A DNA stretch of 64,000 bases. Origin: JAGWAJ01 sp026707615. Lineage in GTDB: Bacteria > Acidobacteriota > Vicinamibacteria > Vicinamibacterales > UBA8438. Shown in pieces: positions 51,054 through 59,756 of this stretch. Below the pieces are notes generated by a model. It searched no databases and was not told the origin of the DNA. It saw only the letters and a program-made list of their open reading frames with translations. Every line of letters begins with the position of its first letter. The stretch's first letter is position 1. The stretch covers positions 310,001 through 374,000 of the forward strand of contig CBDBMW010000012.1 of NCBI GenBank assembly GCA_965207595.1, given 5' to 3'. The translations under genes were made by a program, and so were the position numbers.

Positions 51054-52238
51054 ATGTCCGCGGACCGGGTGGTCATCGTCGGCGGCGGCGTCGTCGGGTC
51101 GAGCATCGCCTGGCACCTCCTCGAGCGGGGCTTCCGCGGCGAGGTCGCGGTCGTCGAGCGCGACCCCAGCTATCGCCGGGCGTCCTCGTTCCTCGCCATG
51201 GGGGGCGTGCGACAGCAGTTCAGCTCCGCCGCGAACATCCGGCTCGCCCAGCACAGCATCCGCTTCTACCAGGGCTTCGACACCCGCATGCGCACGGCGG
51301 AGCACCACCCGCGGGCCTGGTTCCGGCAGCGCGGCTACCTGTTCCTGGCCGACGCGGCCAGCGCGCGCCGCTTCGAGCGCCGCTACGAGCGGCAGCGGGA
51401 GCTCGGAGCGCGCGTGGAGCGGCTCGACGCCGGCGCCATCCGCGGACTCGTGCCCGACCTCCACCTGGACGACATCGAATTCGGCCTCTTCGGCCCGGAC
51501 GACGGGTACGCGAACCCCCGCGAGGTGCTGGCCGGCTTCCGGCACGCGGCCGCGGCGGCCGGGGCCGGCTACCTCACGGGCGAGGTCACGCGGGTCGGCG
51601 CGGCGCAGGGGCAGGTCACCGGCGTCACGCTGGACGACGGCCGGGTCATCGAAGCGCGGGCCGTCGTCAACGCCGCCGGCCCCTTCGCGGCCACGCTCGC
51701 GGCGCGCGCCGGCGTCGAGCTGCCGGTCACGCCGGTGCGGCAGCACCTCTTCCGATGCGCGCTCCCGCACCGCTGGCCGCACCGCTTCCCCGTCGTCGTG
51801 GATCCGGGCGGCGTGCACTGGCGCCACGACGATCCGTCGGCACCCGAGGATGCGGATCGCATCGTCGTGGCGTGCACCAATCTCGACGAGCCCCCGGGCG
51901 AGAACTTCGTCGCCGACGCCGATCGCTGGACGGACATCGTTCGGCCCCCGCTCGTGGCCCGCCTGCCCGCGTTCGAGGCGGCAGAGCTGGTCGAGGCCTG
52001 GGCCGGGCTGTACGAGATGACGCCCGATCACAACCCCCTGCTGGGAGAGCACCCCGAACTCGGAGGCTTCGTGCTCGCGAACGGCTTCAGCGGCCACGGC
52101 CTCATGATGGCGCCCGCCACCGGGGCCGCGATGGCGGAGCTGCTGACGACCGGCGCCTCGACGACGCTCGACATCGGGGCGTTCGATCCGGGTCGCTTCG
52201 CCCGCGGCGAGCCGTTCCACGACGACGCAATGATCTGA
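51054..52238 (+). CDS. FAD-dependent oxidoreductase (DAO/glycine oxidase-like)
   Basis: 394 residues. N-terminal dinucleotide-binding motif VVIVGGGVVGSSIAWHLLER with the Glu of VVERD at the end of strand 2; the FAD-linked loop SSFLAMGGVRQQF; C-terminal GLYEMTPDHNPLLGEHPELGGFVLANGFSGHGLMMAPATG, typical of DAO-family oxidases/dehydrogenases such as sarcosine dehydrogenase or FOXRED1-like proteins. Oxidises a secondary or primary amine or imino acid; substrate unknown. It is soluble. Next gene (amidase) starts 33 bp later, so a small amide/amine-use operon is possible. Confidence 0.9.
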   Translation: MSADRVVIVGGGVVGSSIAWHLLERGFRGEVAVVERDPSYRRASSFLAMGGVRQQFSSAANIRLAQHSIRFYQGFDTRMRTAEHHPRAWFRQRGYLFLADAASARRFERRYERQRELGARVERLDAGAIRGLVPDLHLDDIEFGLFGPDDGYANPREVLAGFRHAAAAAGAGYLTGEVTRVGAAQGQVTGVTLDDGRVIEARAVVNAAGPFAATLAARAGVELPVTPVRQHLFRCALPHRWPHRFPVVVDPGGVHWRHDDPSAPEDADRIVVACTNLDEPPGENFVADADRWTDIVRPPLVARLPAFEAAELVEAWAGLYEMTPDHNPLLGEHPELGGFVLANGFSGHGLMMAPATGAAMAELLTTGASTTLDIGAFDPGRFARGEPFHDDAMI

Positions 52239-52271
52239 TGCCCTGACGGGCGCCGCGACGAGCCCCAGCAC

Positions 52272-53834
52272 ATGGACCTCGACGCCTGGTTCGACCACGC
52301 GCGCCGGCACGCGATCGCTCGGGTCGACCCGGCGCTCGAGCCGCTGCTGGAGATGCTGCGGCGCGCGACGCTCGCGCTGCGGGCCGCCGACTGGTCGCAG
52401 CGACCGGACGACGGACACGCCGCACCGGATGCCTCGACGCCCGCCGCGGGACACGCCGGAGTCTCCCGCCGCCCGTCGCCGCCCGCCTCCCCCGCAACCA
52501 CCATCGCCGGCCTCGCCGCGGCGCTGCGTCGCCGCGAGGTGAGCGCGAGCGCGCTCGTGGAGCAGTGCCTGGCCGCGATCGCAGGAGACCGCGCCCTGAA
52601 CGCGTTCGTCCTCGTCCGCGAGGACGACGCGCGCGCCGAGGCCGACGCGGCGGATCGGGCGCTGGCCCGCGGGGAGGACCGCGGGCCGCTGCACGGCATC
52701 CCGGTCTCCCTGAAGGATGTCATCGACCTCGCCGGAACGCCCACCACCGCGGCGACGGCGGCCCGCACCGCGCACCGCGCGGCGGTCGACGCCGCGGTCA
52801 CGGCTCGCCTCCGCGCCGCCGGGGCCGTCGTCATCGGCAAGTGCAACCTGCACGAGCTGGCGTTCGGCACGACCGGCGAGGCCTCGGCCTTCGGTCCCAC
52901 CCGCAATCCCCACGACCCGCGGCGGGCCGCCGGCGGCTCGAGCGGCGGGTCGGCCATCTCCGTCGCCGCCGCCATGGCACTGGCGTCCATCGGGACCGAC
53001 ACGGGCGGCTCCATCCGCATCCCGGCGTCGGCCTGCGGAGTGGTCGGCCTGAAGCCGGCCTTCGGCGAAGTGCGCACGGACGGCGTCCTGCCCCTCGCCC
53101 CGTCGCTCGACCACGTCGGCCCCATCGCGCGGGCGGTGCCCGATGCGGAGCTGGTGTACCGCGCCCTGCGCGAGCCCGCGGGACGCGGCGCCGACGCCGG
53201 GGGGCCGCCGGCCCCGGTCCCCGCGCGCCCGCGCCTCGGCGTGCCGCGCCGCTACTTCCTCGACCTGCTCGAACCCTCCGTCGCGGAGAGCTTCCGGTCG
53301 GCCGTCGAGCGCCTCGCGGATGCCGGCTGCCACATCGCGGACGCCGACATCCCGCACGCCGCCGATGCCGGCCCGGTCTACCTGCACACGCAGCTCCCGG
53401 AGGCCAGCGCCTGTCATCGGGCGCTGCTGGAGCGCCACGGGGATTCGTTGAGCCAGGAAGTGCGCCTCCGGCTGCAGCTCGGACGCTACGTGCTGGCCGA
53501 GGACTACGTGCGGGCGCAACGCGGCCGGGCGGTGCTGACGCGCGAGGTCGACGCGGCGCTCGAACGCTCGGACACCCTGCTGCTCCCGGTCCTGCCGATC
53601 GTCCCGCCGCGCCTCGGGGTCGCTCGGGTCGCCGTGGGCGGGACCACGGTGGACGTCCGCCCCCTGACGCTGCGGCTCACGCAGCTCTTCGACCTCACGG
53701 GGCACCCGGCGATCGCGGTCCCCTGCGGCCTGGCGGGCGGCCTGCCGGTGGGCCTGCAACTCGTCGGCCGCCGGAACGGCACCGACGCCCTCCTCGCCCT
53801 CGCCGCCGCCTACGAGGACGTAATCCGCGGCTGA
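52272..53834 (+). CDS. Amidase-signature enzyme with AtzG-like N-terminal segment
   Basis: 520 residues. The first ~60 residues (MDLDAWFDHARRHAIARVDP...LLEMLRRATLAL) resemble AtzG-like subunits fused to the amidase core. Catalytic triad Lys148 (SLKD), cis-Ser223 (GGSSGGSA) and nucleophile Ser247 (DTGGSIRIPA) have the family's exact spacing (75 and 24). Hydrolyses an amide such as a carboxamide or allophanate-type substrate; not a GatA because no GatB/C neighbours are present. Last gene of a rightward run SRPBCC, FAD oxidoreductase, amidase. Convergent with the rhodanese gene across a tandem repeat. Confidence 0.9.
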   Translation: MDLDAWFDHARRHAIARVDPALEPLLEMLRRATLALRAADWSQRPDDGHAAPDASTPAAGHAGVSRRPSPPASPATTIAGLAAALRRREVSASALVEQCLAAIAGDRALNAFVLVREDDARAEADAADRALARGEDRGPLHGIPVSLKDVIDLAGTPTTAATAARTAHRAAVDAAVTARLRAAGAVVIGKCNLHELAFGTTGEASAFGPTRNPHDPRRAAGGSSGGSAISVAAAMALASIGTDTGGSIRIPASACGVVGLKPAFGEVRTDGVLPLAPSLDHVGPIARAVPDAELVYRALREPAGRGADAGGPPAPVPARPRLGVPRRYFLDLLEPSVAESFRSAVERLADAGCHIADADIPHAADAGPVYLHTQLPEASACHRALLERHGDSLSQEVRLRLQLGRYVLAEDYVRAQRGRAVLTREVDAALERSDTLLLPVLPIVPPRLGVARVAVGGTTVDVRPLTLRLTQLFDLTGHPAIAVPCGLAGGLPVGLQLVGRRNGTDALLALAAAYEDVIRG

Positions 53835-53860
53835 GCCGCCCGGGGCGCCCCGTCGAGGCC

Positions 53861-53985
53861 CGCAGAAGCTGGCGCAGCGAAGTCCCCAACCGGCCCCGAC
53901 AAGGTCCGCAGGAGTTCGCGCAGCGAAGTCCCAACCGGCCCCGCCAATGGCCGGCAGGAGTTCGCGCAGCGAACTCCCAACGGGC
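53861..53985. repeat. 46-bp tandem repeat (about 2.7 copies) with palindromic core
   Basis: Units begin at 53861, 53907 and 53953 (exact 46-bp period, imperfect identity). Each has a GCAGGAGTTCGCGCAGCG-like core. In the third unit it is a perfect palindrome at 53957-53977 with 9-bp arms GGAGTTCGC and GCGAACTCC around GCA. It lies between convergent stops (53834 and 53990) and may act as a bidirectional terminator. Confidence 0.85.
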
Positions 53986-53989
53986 TCCG

Positions 53990-54436
53990 TCAGGAGCCCG
54001 CGTTTGCCCGGAGCTCCTCGTAGCTGGCGGCGGGCGCCGCCGCGGTCTCCACCGGCAGGCCCGCGCCGGACCACCCGGGGTGAACCACCTGCCCGGTGGC
54101 GCGGTCGTACGCGCCGCCGAAGCCGCCCATGACGTTGCAGACTTCGGTGAAGCCGGCCGACGCCAGGATCTGGGCCGCGCGGGCGGAGCGGCCACCCATC
54201 TGGCAACCGATCAGCAGGCGGGCGTCCGGGGCGTAGTTGGCCTGCATCACGGCCAGGAACTCCGGGTTGGGCATCATCTGGCCGGTCGCCGGGTTGCGGT
54301 GCAGGAGCGGCACGTTGCATGCGCCGGCGGGATGGCCGCCGTCGAACTCGGGCACCGATCGGACGTCGACGTACGTATAGCCCTCGTTCTCCTGCAGCTC
54401 GCGCGCCTGCCTCACGTCGATGTCCTTCACACCCAT
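53990..54436 (-). CDS. Single-domain rhodanese-like protein
   Basis: 148 residues starting MGVKDIDVRQARELQ. Rhodanese hallmarks: YTYVDVRSVPEFDGGHPAGA (CH2-A), NVPLLHR, and the active-site Cys78 in LLIGCQMGGRSARAAQ (loop CQMGGRS), followed by GFTEVCNVMGGFGGAYDRA. A sulphurtransferase or Cys-based sulphur carrier in the cytoplasm; acceptor unknown. GAGGAGG ribosome-binding site and TACTAT -10-like hexamer precede it. Divergent from the alpha/beta hydrolase gene; its 3' end touches the 46-bp repeat array. Confidence 0.92.
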   Translation of the reverse strand: MGVKDIDVRQARELQENEGYTYVDVRSVPEFDGGHPAGACNVPLLHRNPATGQMMPNPEFLAVMQANYAPDARLLIGCQMGGRSARAAQILASAGFTEVCNVMGGFGGAYDRATGQVVHPGWSGAGLPVETAAAPAASYEELRANAGS

Positions 54437-54501
54437 CGCCGATGCATCCTCCTCGTGCGGGTGGCCATAGTAGCATTCCCGCCCGTGCCGCCGAGACCGC
54501 G

Positions 54502-55524
54502 ATGATCGCGCGCCTGTTCCACGCCTGGGAGCGCCGGCTCGTGGCGGCGACGACGGACCGCGTGGTCCGCCCCTTCGACTGGGGGCTCGAGTGGCTGCCC
54601 GATGCCCCGCGGTCGGGGTCGCCCGCCGAGGCGCTGCGGGCCTGGGCGAGGGCCGCCACCGCCGAGAGCGAACGGTTCTTCGCGGCGCCTCCGTCCGAGG
54701 GATTCCGCTTCGACGGTCGACTGCTCGAGTATCCCAGCGCGGTCGAGACGCCGCACCCCGAGAACAACGTCGCGCGGGCGCGCTACTACCCCGCCGCGCA
54801 GTCGCGCGGGGCCGGACGGGGAACGGCCCGGCGCGCCGTCGTCGTGCTCCCCCAATGGAACGCGGATGCAGGCGCCCACGTCACTCTCGCCCGGCTCATC
54901 GCGCGCTTCGGCGTCAGCGCCCTGCGCCTGAGCCTGCCCTACCACGACGCGCGCATGCCGCCCGAGCTGCACCGCGCCGACTACATCGTGAGCGCCAACA
55001 TCGGCCGCACGCTGCAGATCTGCCGGCAGGCGGTGCTCGACGCGCGGCGCGCCGTCGACTGGCTTCGGGCGCGCGGGTACGAACGCATCGGCATCCTGGG
55101 AACGAGCCTCGGGTCGTGCCTCGCGCTGCTGACCGCCGCGCACGACCCGCGCATCACGGCGGCCGCCCTGAACCACATCTCGCCGTACTTCGCCGACGTG
55201 GTCTGGGAGGGCCTCTCGACGGCACACGTCCGCGAAGGGCTCGACGGCTCGATCGATCTCCCCCTGCTGCGCGATCTCTGGATGCCGATCAGTCCCGCGC
55301 CCTACGTCGAGCGGATGCGGGGGACGAACGTCCTCCTCGTCTACGCACGCTACGACCACTCGTTCCCCGTGCGGCTGTCCCGGGAGCTCGTGGCGGACTT
55401 CCGGGGCCGCGGGCTGGACCCGGAGGTGTTCGTCCTGCCGTGCGGCCACTACAGCACGGGGATTGCGCCGTTCAGCTGGCTCGACGGCTACGCGCTGGTC
55501 CGCTTCATCGCCCGCCGCGTGTAG
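54502..55524 (+). CDS. Alpha/beta-fold hydrolase, ABHD18-like
   Basis: 340 residues from ATG 54502. Nucleophile elbow GTSLGSC (Ser in ILGTSLGSCLALLTA), acid in VLLVYARYDHSFP, and terminal His in VLPCGHYSTG form a plausible triad. The first ~100 residues (helical, FDWGLEWLPDAP) precede the conserved AVVVLPQWNADAGAHVTLAR. No signal peptide. Substrate unknown; esterase or lipase-like activity is inferred. Alternative upstream starts in the same frame lie inside the rhodanese gene on the other strand and are rejected. Divergent from rhodanese with a 65-bp gap. Confidence 0.85.
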   Translation: MIARLFHAWERRLVAATTDRVVRPFDWGLEWLPDAPRSGSPAEALRAWARAATAESERFFAAPPSEGFRFDGRLLEYPSAVETPHPENNVARARYYPAAQSRGAGRGTARRAVVVLPQWNADAGAHVTLARLIARFGVSALRLSLPYHDARMPPELHRADYIVSANIGRTLQICRQAVLDARRAVDWLRARGYERIGILGTSLGSCLALLTAAHDPRITAAALNHISPYFADVVWEGLSTAHVREGLDGSIDLPLLRDLWMPISPAPYVERMRGTNVLLVYARYDHSFPVRLSRELVADFRGRGLDPEVFVLPCGHYSTGIAPFSWLDGYALVRFIARRV

Positions 55525-55542
55525 CGGCGGCCGCCGGCGTCC

Positions 55543-55562
55543 GGGAGTTGCGCCGCAGAACC
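55543..55562. repeat. Dispersed short repeat, copy 4
   Basis: GGGAGTTGCGCCGCAGAACC, a variant of the 2292-2310 sequence, 18 bp after the hydrolase stop. Confidence 0.5.
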
Positions 55563-55623
55563 GGTCTACGTGCCCGTGGGGACGCGCGGCGGCCGCCGCA
55601 TGCGGGGGGCCGCCGTCCGGCCC

Positions 55624-55827
55624 TCAGAGGAATCGCAGAAGGCTGCGGAGCGCAGCGTAGAGGATGCCCGCCAGCTCGCGGGCCAGCGGCGTGAGGTCCT
55701 GCTCGGTCATGGCGTCGGCCACGGTCATCGGCTCCGTGAGCAGCAGCCAGATGGTCGCCCCGGCGAGGGTGGCCGCGAGAACGCCGATGATGCCGACGAG
55801 GCTCAGGCCGACGCGGAAGAACGACAT
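55624..55827 (-). CDS. Small single-pass membrane protein, function unknown
   Basis: 67 residues beginning MSFFRVGLSLVGIIGVLAAT, with one transmembrane helix (~4-30) and a short, weakly amphipathic cytoplasmic or periplasmic tail ending LLRFL. Third positions are strongly G/C, consistent with a real gene. No family recognised. Located alone between the hydrolase and M16 peptidase genes; no strong ribosome-binding site. Confidence 0.6.
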   Translation of the reverse strand: MSFFRVGLSLVGIIGVLAATLAGATIWLLLTEPMTVADAMTEQDLTPLARELAGILYAALRSLLRFL

Positions 55828-55956
55828 GGACTACGAATCGGGGGGCCGCGGAACGCGGCCGAACTCCGACTCTACCTCATTGTGACGACCGGGGCCGCTC
55901 CCCTGTTCAGACGACGGCGCGGCGCCGGCGGCCGGCGGCGCCGGAGGGGCTCGTCG

Positions 55957-57306
55957 TCACGGCCCGAGCGGCTCGCCGAAGCCGGCGTCGGCGAGCGAGG
56001 ACGACAGCTTGTCGGGGTCGCCCACGACGACCGCGACAAGACGCTCCGGCTGCAGGAGACGCCCGGCCGCGCCGGCGACCGCGCGCGCGTCGAGGGCCGC
56101 AACGCGCGGGACGAAGGTGGTGTACTCGTCGGCGGGGAGGTCGAACAGGGCCAGCCGCATCGCAGCCGCGGCAAGCTGCCCGGCCGTCTCGAAGCGGCGC
56201 GCGAAGCCGCGCGTGAGCGCAGCGCGGGCCCCGTCCAGCTCGGCGTCCGAGACCGGGCGGTCGCCGCGTATGGCCGCGATCTCCGCCCCCGCCTCGCGGA
56301 GGGCGTCGGCGGTGGCGGACGTCTCCACCGCCGCGCGCAGGACGAACGGCCCCCGGCCGCGGCGCAGGTCCAGCACGGTGCGGGCGCCGTAGGTGTACCC
56401 CTTGCGCTCCCGCAGGTTGAGGTTTAGCCGGCTGACGAACTGACCGCCGAGCACCATGTTGAGCACCAGGAGGGCGTGATGGTCGGGCGAGCTGCGGGCG
56501 GCGCCGAGGTGCCCGAGCCGAATCTCCGATTGCACGGCGCCGGGGCGCGGCACCAGCAGGAGTCGCCGGGCCGCAGGCGCGGGGTCGGGGGGCGGAGGCG
56601 CGGGGGCTCCGCCGCCTCCGGGCAACGCGGCGAGCTGCTCCGAGACGACCGGCCGCAGTCGTGCCGCGTCGGACGAGACGACGATCACCGTCCACCCCCC
56701 GGCGCCGAAGTGCCGCTCGTGAAACGCGGCGACGTCCGCCGCGCCGGCGCCCTCGAGCGACGGCGCGCTGCCGATCGGCGAGTGGGCGTAGGGATGCGAG
56801 CCGTAGAGCCCTCTGAGCCAGACGCGATCGGCGACGGAACCGGCGATCCGCTCCATCTGCGCCAGCCGGTTCAGCCGCAGGTCCCGCACCCGCTCCACAT
56901 CGTCCGGATCGAAGCGCGGGCGCGCCGCCACCTCGATGAGGTGGGCGATCGCCTGGTGCGCGAAGCGTGCGAGGGCCGTGAGCGACACGAACGTGCCGTC
57001 GCTGGTCACTTCGGCCGCGAACGCTCCCCCCATGCGCTGCAGGGCCCGGTGCAGCTCCATCCCGTCTCGCTCGCGGCTGCCCTCGTCGAGGAGGTCTCCG
57101 GTCAGCGCGGCCAGCCCGGCACGATCCGGCGGGTCCGCGGCCGAGCCGTGCCGCAGCAGCAGGACGACGGTGACCAGCTCCGAGCGGGGCCGGTCGATCG
57201 TCCAGAGGCGAATCCCGTTCGGAAGCGTGTCGGTCGCGATGGGCGGAAACGCGAACGAGGCCGGCGGGCCGAGACCCGGCAGGGCCGAACGGTCCGCGGA
57301 GGTCAC
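55957..57306 (-). CDS. M16-family peptidase-like protein, non-catalytic partner
   Basis: 449 residues from GTG 57306, overlapping the upstream TGA (GTGA). M16 fold blocks are clear (TLPNGIRLWTIDRP, RLNLNLRERKGYTYGARTVL), but where the catalytic partner has HLFEH this protein has LAALTGDLLDEGS, so the zinc ligands are missing. Its RxxxxY/GYTYGA substrate-clamp region is preserved. This matches the bacterial two-subunit M16 peptidases in which one chain is catalytic and the other closes the chamber. Co-expressed with the catalytic gene just upstream. Confidence 0.9.
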   Translation of the reverse strand: MTSADRSALPGLGPPASFAFPPIATDTLPNGIRLWTIDRPRSELVTVVLLLRHGSAADPPDRAGLAALTGDLLDEGSRERDGMELHRALQRMGGAFAAEVTSDGTFVSLTALARFAHQAIAHLIEVAARPRFDPDDVERVRDLRLNRLAQMERIAGSVADRVWLRGLYGSHPYAHSPIGSAPSLEGAGAADVAAFHERHFGAGGWTVIVVSSDAARLRPVVSEQLAALPGGGGAPAPPPPDPAPAARRLLLVPRPGAVQSEIRLGHLGAARSSPDHHALLVLNMVLGGQFVSRLNLNLRERKGYTYGARTVLDLRRGRGPFVLRAAVETSATADALREAGAEIAAIRGDRPVSDAELDGARAALTRGFARRFETAGQLAAAAMRLALFDLPADEYTTFVPRVAALDARAVAGAAGRLLQPERLVAVVVGDPDKLSSSLADAGFGEPLGP

Positions 57307-58625
57307 GACGCGTCCGCCGGCTCCGCGCCCGGGAGCGCGGCGTCGTTCGCGCCGAGCGGGACGACCGAGAGCGCGATTCGGCGCTCCGCCGCCAGCCGGG
57401 CGGCCGCCGCTCGCACCCCGCTCCGGTCGACGCGCCGGTAGCGGGCCAGGTCGCCGGCGAGGTAGCCGGGTGTCCCTGCGAACACGTTGTAGCGATTCAA
57501 CTGGTCCGACCTTCCGCCGAAGCCGCCCACCCGCTCGAGAAGCGAGGCCATCGCGCTCTCCGCGCAGCGGACCACGCGGGCCAGCTCGTCCGGGTCGGGT
57601 CCCTCGTCGGCCAGGCGGGCCAGCTCGCTCGTCACGACCGCCTCCACGTCGGCCGCTCGGGCCGTCGGCGCGACCGTCACCGAGATCGCGAAGACGCCCG
57701 CGATCTCGCGCGAGTCCTGCCAGGCCCCGACGTCGGCGGCCAGCCGTCGATCGTGGACCAGAGCGCGGCGGAGGCGCGAGGAGAGCCCTCCGGCCAGCAG
57801 ATCGGCCAGCACGTCCAGCTCCGCGTCTCCGGCCTCGAACAGTGCGGTGGTGCGCCACGTGAGATAGATGCGCACCAGCTCGACCCGGTCCTCCAGGTAG
57901 AGCGACCGGGGCCGCGAGTCGGACCCCGGGGACGGACCGGCGGGAATCGCCACCGGCGGCGGCGGCGGTCTCGTGGCGATCTCCCCGAAGTGACGGTTGG
58001 CGAGCGCAAGGGCCTCGTCCGTGTCGATGTCGCCGGCGATGGCGAGCGACGCGTTGCCCGGGTGGTAGTACGCGGCGAAGAACGCCCGGACGTCCTCGAG
58101 CGCCGCCGCGTGCAGGTCCGCCGGCACTCCGATCGTCGGCCAGTGGTACGGGTGGGGCAGGGGGAAGAGAGCCGCCGCGAGGGTCATCGGCGCCAGGCCG
58201 TAGGGCCGGTTCTCGTAGTTCTGGCGGCGCTCGTTCAACACCACGTCGCGCTGCGTGGCGAGCTTCTCGGCGGACAGGGCCGGCAGCAGGTGCCCCATCC
58301 GGTCCGACTCGAGCCAGAGCGCGCGCTCGACCGCTTCGCGGGGCACGGTCGCCCAGTAGTTCGTCCGGTCGGCGTTGGTCGACCCGTTGAGGGTGCCGCC
58401 GGCCTCCTCGAGGGGCCGGAAGTAGCCCGCGTCGTGGTGCTCGGACCCCTCGAACATCAGGTGCTCGAACAGGTGCGCGAACCCCGTCCGCCCGGGGCGC
58501 TCGTTCTTGGACCCGACGTGGTACCAGAGGTTGACGGCGACGATCGGGCAGGCGTGCTCCTCGTGGACGATGACGTCGAGCCCGTTGTCGAGCGTCGTCT
58601 TGGTGTAGGAGAGCGGGCCCGGCAC
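57303..58625 (-). CDS. M16-family zinc peptidase, catalytic subunit
   Basis: 440 residues from GTG 58625 (VPGPLSYTKTTLDNGLDVIV). Inverse zinc motif HLFEH at 51-55 (GFAHLFEHLMFEG) with the downstream Glu in VVLNERRQNYENRPYG. The conserved second domain includes FFAAYYHPGNASLAIAGDID. Start choice: the GTG lies 4 bp after the yjbQ stop and begins the conserved domain; the open frame upstream is antisense-like sequence in yjbQ. No signal peptide is seen, so a cytoplasmic peptidase degrading oligopeptides is likely. Operon: yjbQ, this gene, inactive partner. Confidence 0.93.
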   Translation of the reverse strand: MPGPLSYTKTTLDNGLDVIVHEEHACPIVAVNLWYHVGSKNERPGRTGFAHLFEHLMFEGSEHHDAGYFRPLEEAGGTLNGSTNADRTNYWATVPREAVERALWLESDRMGHLLPALSAEKLATQRDVVLNERRQNYENRPYGLAPMTLAAALFPLPHPYHWPTIGVPADLHAAALEDVRAFFAAYYHPGNASLAIAGDIDTDEALALANRHFGEIATRPPPPPVAIPAGPSPGSDSRPRSLYLEDRVELVRIYLTWRTTALFEAGDAELDVLADLLAGGLSSRLRRALVHDRRLAADVGAWQDSREIAGVFAISVTVAPTARAADVEAVVTSELARLADEGPDPDELARVVRCAESAMASLLERVGGFGGRSDQLNRYNVFAGTPGYLAGDLARYRRVDRSGVRAAAARLAAERRIALSVVPLGANDAALPGAEPADAS

Positions 58626-58629
58626 CGGC

Positions 58630-59046
58630 TCAGTCCCCCAACATCCGGACCACGACGCTCCGCGTGCGCGCCCGGGTGTCGAACTCGGCCAGGACGATCT
58701 GCTGCCAGGTGCCCAGATCCACCTGGCCGTCCGTGAACGGCAGGGTGACCGACGGTCCGAGGATGGCGGCGCGGACGTGGCTCGAGCCGTTGTCGTCGCC
58801 CCATCGCTCGTGGTGGCGGTACTCGCCGTCACGCGGCGCCAGCCGCTCCAGTGCCGTCCCCAGGTCCGCGACGGCGCCGGGCTCGTGCTCGATGGTCGTG
58901 ATGGACGCCGTGGAACCGACGACGGCCACCGTCACCACGCCGGACGAAAGGCCGGAGCGCGCCACGGCCGCGGCCACCTCGGCGGAGATGTCGCGCACGT
59001 CGCCCTGCCCCGTCGTCCGGACCTCGCAGCGAGCCGTCGCCACCAT
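58630..59046 (-). CDS. yjbQ: YjbQ-family protein (secondary thiamine-phosphate synthase-like)
   Basis: 138 residues from ATG 59046 (MVATARCEVRTTGQGDVRDI). Family pattern: SGVVTVAVVGSTASITTIEHEPG, HHERWGDDNGSSHVRAAILGPS, VTLPFTDGQVDLGTWQQIVLAEFD, the UPF0047/YjbQ signature with conserved His and Glu. E. coli YjbQ has weak thiamine phosphate synthase activity; the main role is unclear. thiC is at 17.5 kb in the same window. TACAAT lies 10 bp upstream of the start codon, suggesting a nearly leaderless message. First gene of the M16 operon. Confidence 0.92.
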   Translation of the reverse strand: MVATARCEVRTTGQGDVRDISAEVAAAVARSGLSSGVVTVAVVGSTASITTIEHEPGAVADLGTALERLAPRDGEYRHHERWGDDNGSSHVRAAILGPSVTLPFTDGQVDLGTWQQIVLAEFDTRARTRSVVVRMLGD

Positions 59047-59056
59047 GCGGACCGTG

Positions 59057-59062
59057 ATTGTA
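59057..59062 (-). promoter_or_regulatory. -10-like element of yjbQ
   Basis: TACAAT on the minus strand, 10 bp before the start codon, no Shine-Dalgarno sequence between. Confidence 0.35.
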
Positions 59063-59178
59063 GCCGACGACCGTCGAAGCGCCGGTTCGACCGGGCACCC
59101 CCGCCTCCGGTCCGCCGACCGGCGATCCTGCCGGCCATTGCGCGACGCCCGGCTGCGCAATACGATTGCGATTGGGAA

Positions 59179-59742
59179 GTGACTGGACCTGTCGCGCGGC
59201 TCGAAGCCTGCGTGCTCGCGTTGCCGGCCGTCGCCCTCGCCGCGTGCCTCTCCGCCGGAGCGGCCGGTGCGGCCCAGGGGATCCTGCGCTTCGAGGCGCC
59301 GGCGGAATGGCAGGAGCAACCGCCGTCGTCGACCATGCGCGTTGCGCAGTACCTGCTGCCCCGGCTCGCGGGAGACGTCGAGGACGCCGAGCTCGTGGTC
59401 TTCTATTTCGGGGGCGGCGGGGGCACGGTCGAGGCCAACCTGGAGCGCTGGACCAACCAGATGCTGCAGCCGGACGGCACGCCGTCCGCCGAGGTCGCGA
59501 CCACCACCAGCTTCCGGGTCGGCGACCTCCCCGTGACCCTGCTCGACGTGCCGGGAACGTTCGCGGCAGAAGTCCGCCCCGGCTCTCGCATGCGCTACTA
59601 CAAGCCCGGTTTCCGGCTGCTGGCCGCGGTCGTCGAGACCCCGGACGGTCCCTACTTCTTCAAGTTGACCGGCCCCGACCGGACGGTCCTCCGCTGGGCG
59701 GACTCGTTCGAGGCGGCGATCGAATCGGCGCGCGTGGAGTAG
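59179..59742 (+). CDS. Secreted hypothetical protein
   Basis: 187 residues from GTG 59179. Signal peptide ~1-34 (ACVLALPAVALAACLSAGAAGAAQG) with a possible lipoprotein Cys (LAAC). The mature part begins LRFEAPAEWQEQPPSSTMRV, continues through ELVVFYFGGGGGTVEANLERW and ends PYFFKLTGPDRTVLRWADSF. This pattern is common in Acidobacteria and Planctomycetes exported proteins of unknown function. Divergent from yjbQ with a 132-bp gap and convergent with the Tat amidase. Another GTG or ATG start cannot be excluded. Confidence 0.7.
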   Translation: MTGPVARLEACVLALPAVALAACLSAGAAGAAQGILRFEAPAEWQEQPPSSTMRVAQYLLPRLAGDVEDAELVVFYFGGGGGTVEANLERWTNQMLQPDGTPSAEVATTTSFRVGDLPVTLLDVPGTFAAEVRPGSRMRYYKPGFRLLAAVVETPDGPYFFKLTGPDRTVLRWADSFEAAIESARVE

Positions 59743-59756
59743 CCGGCGCCCGCCGC

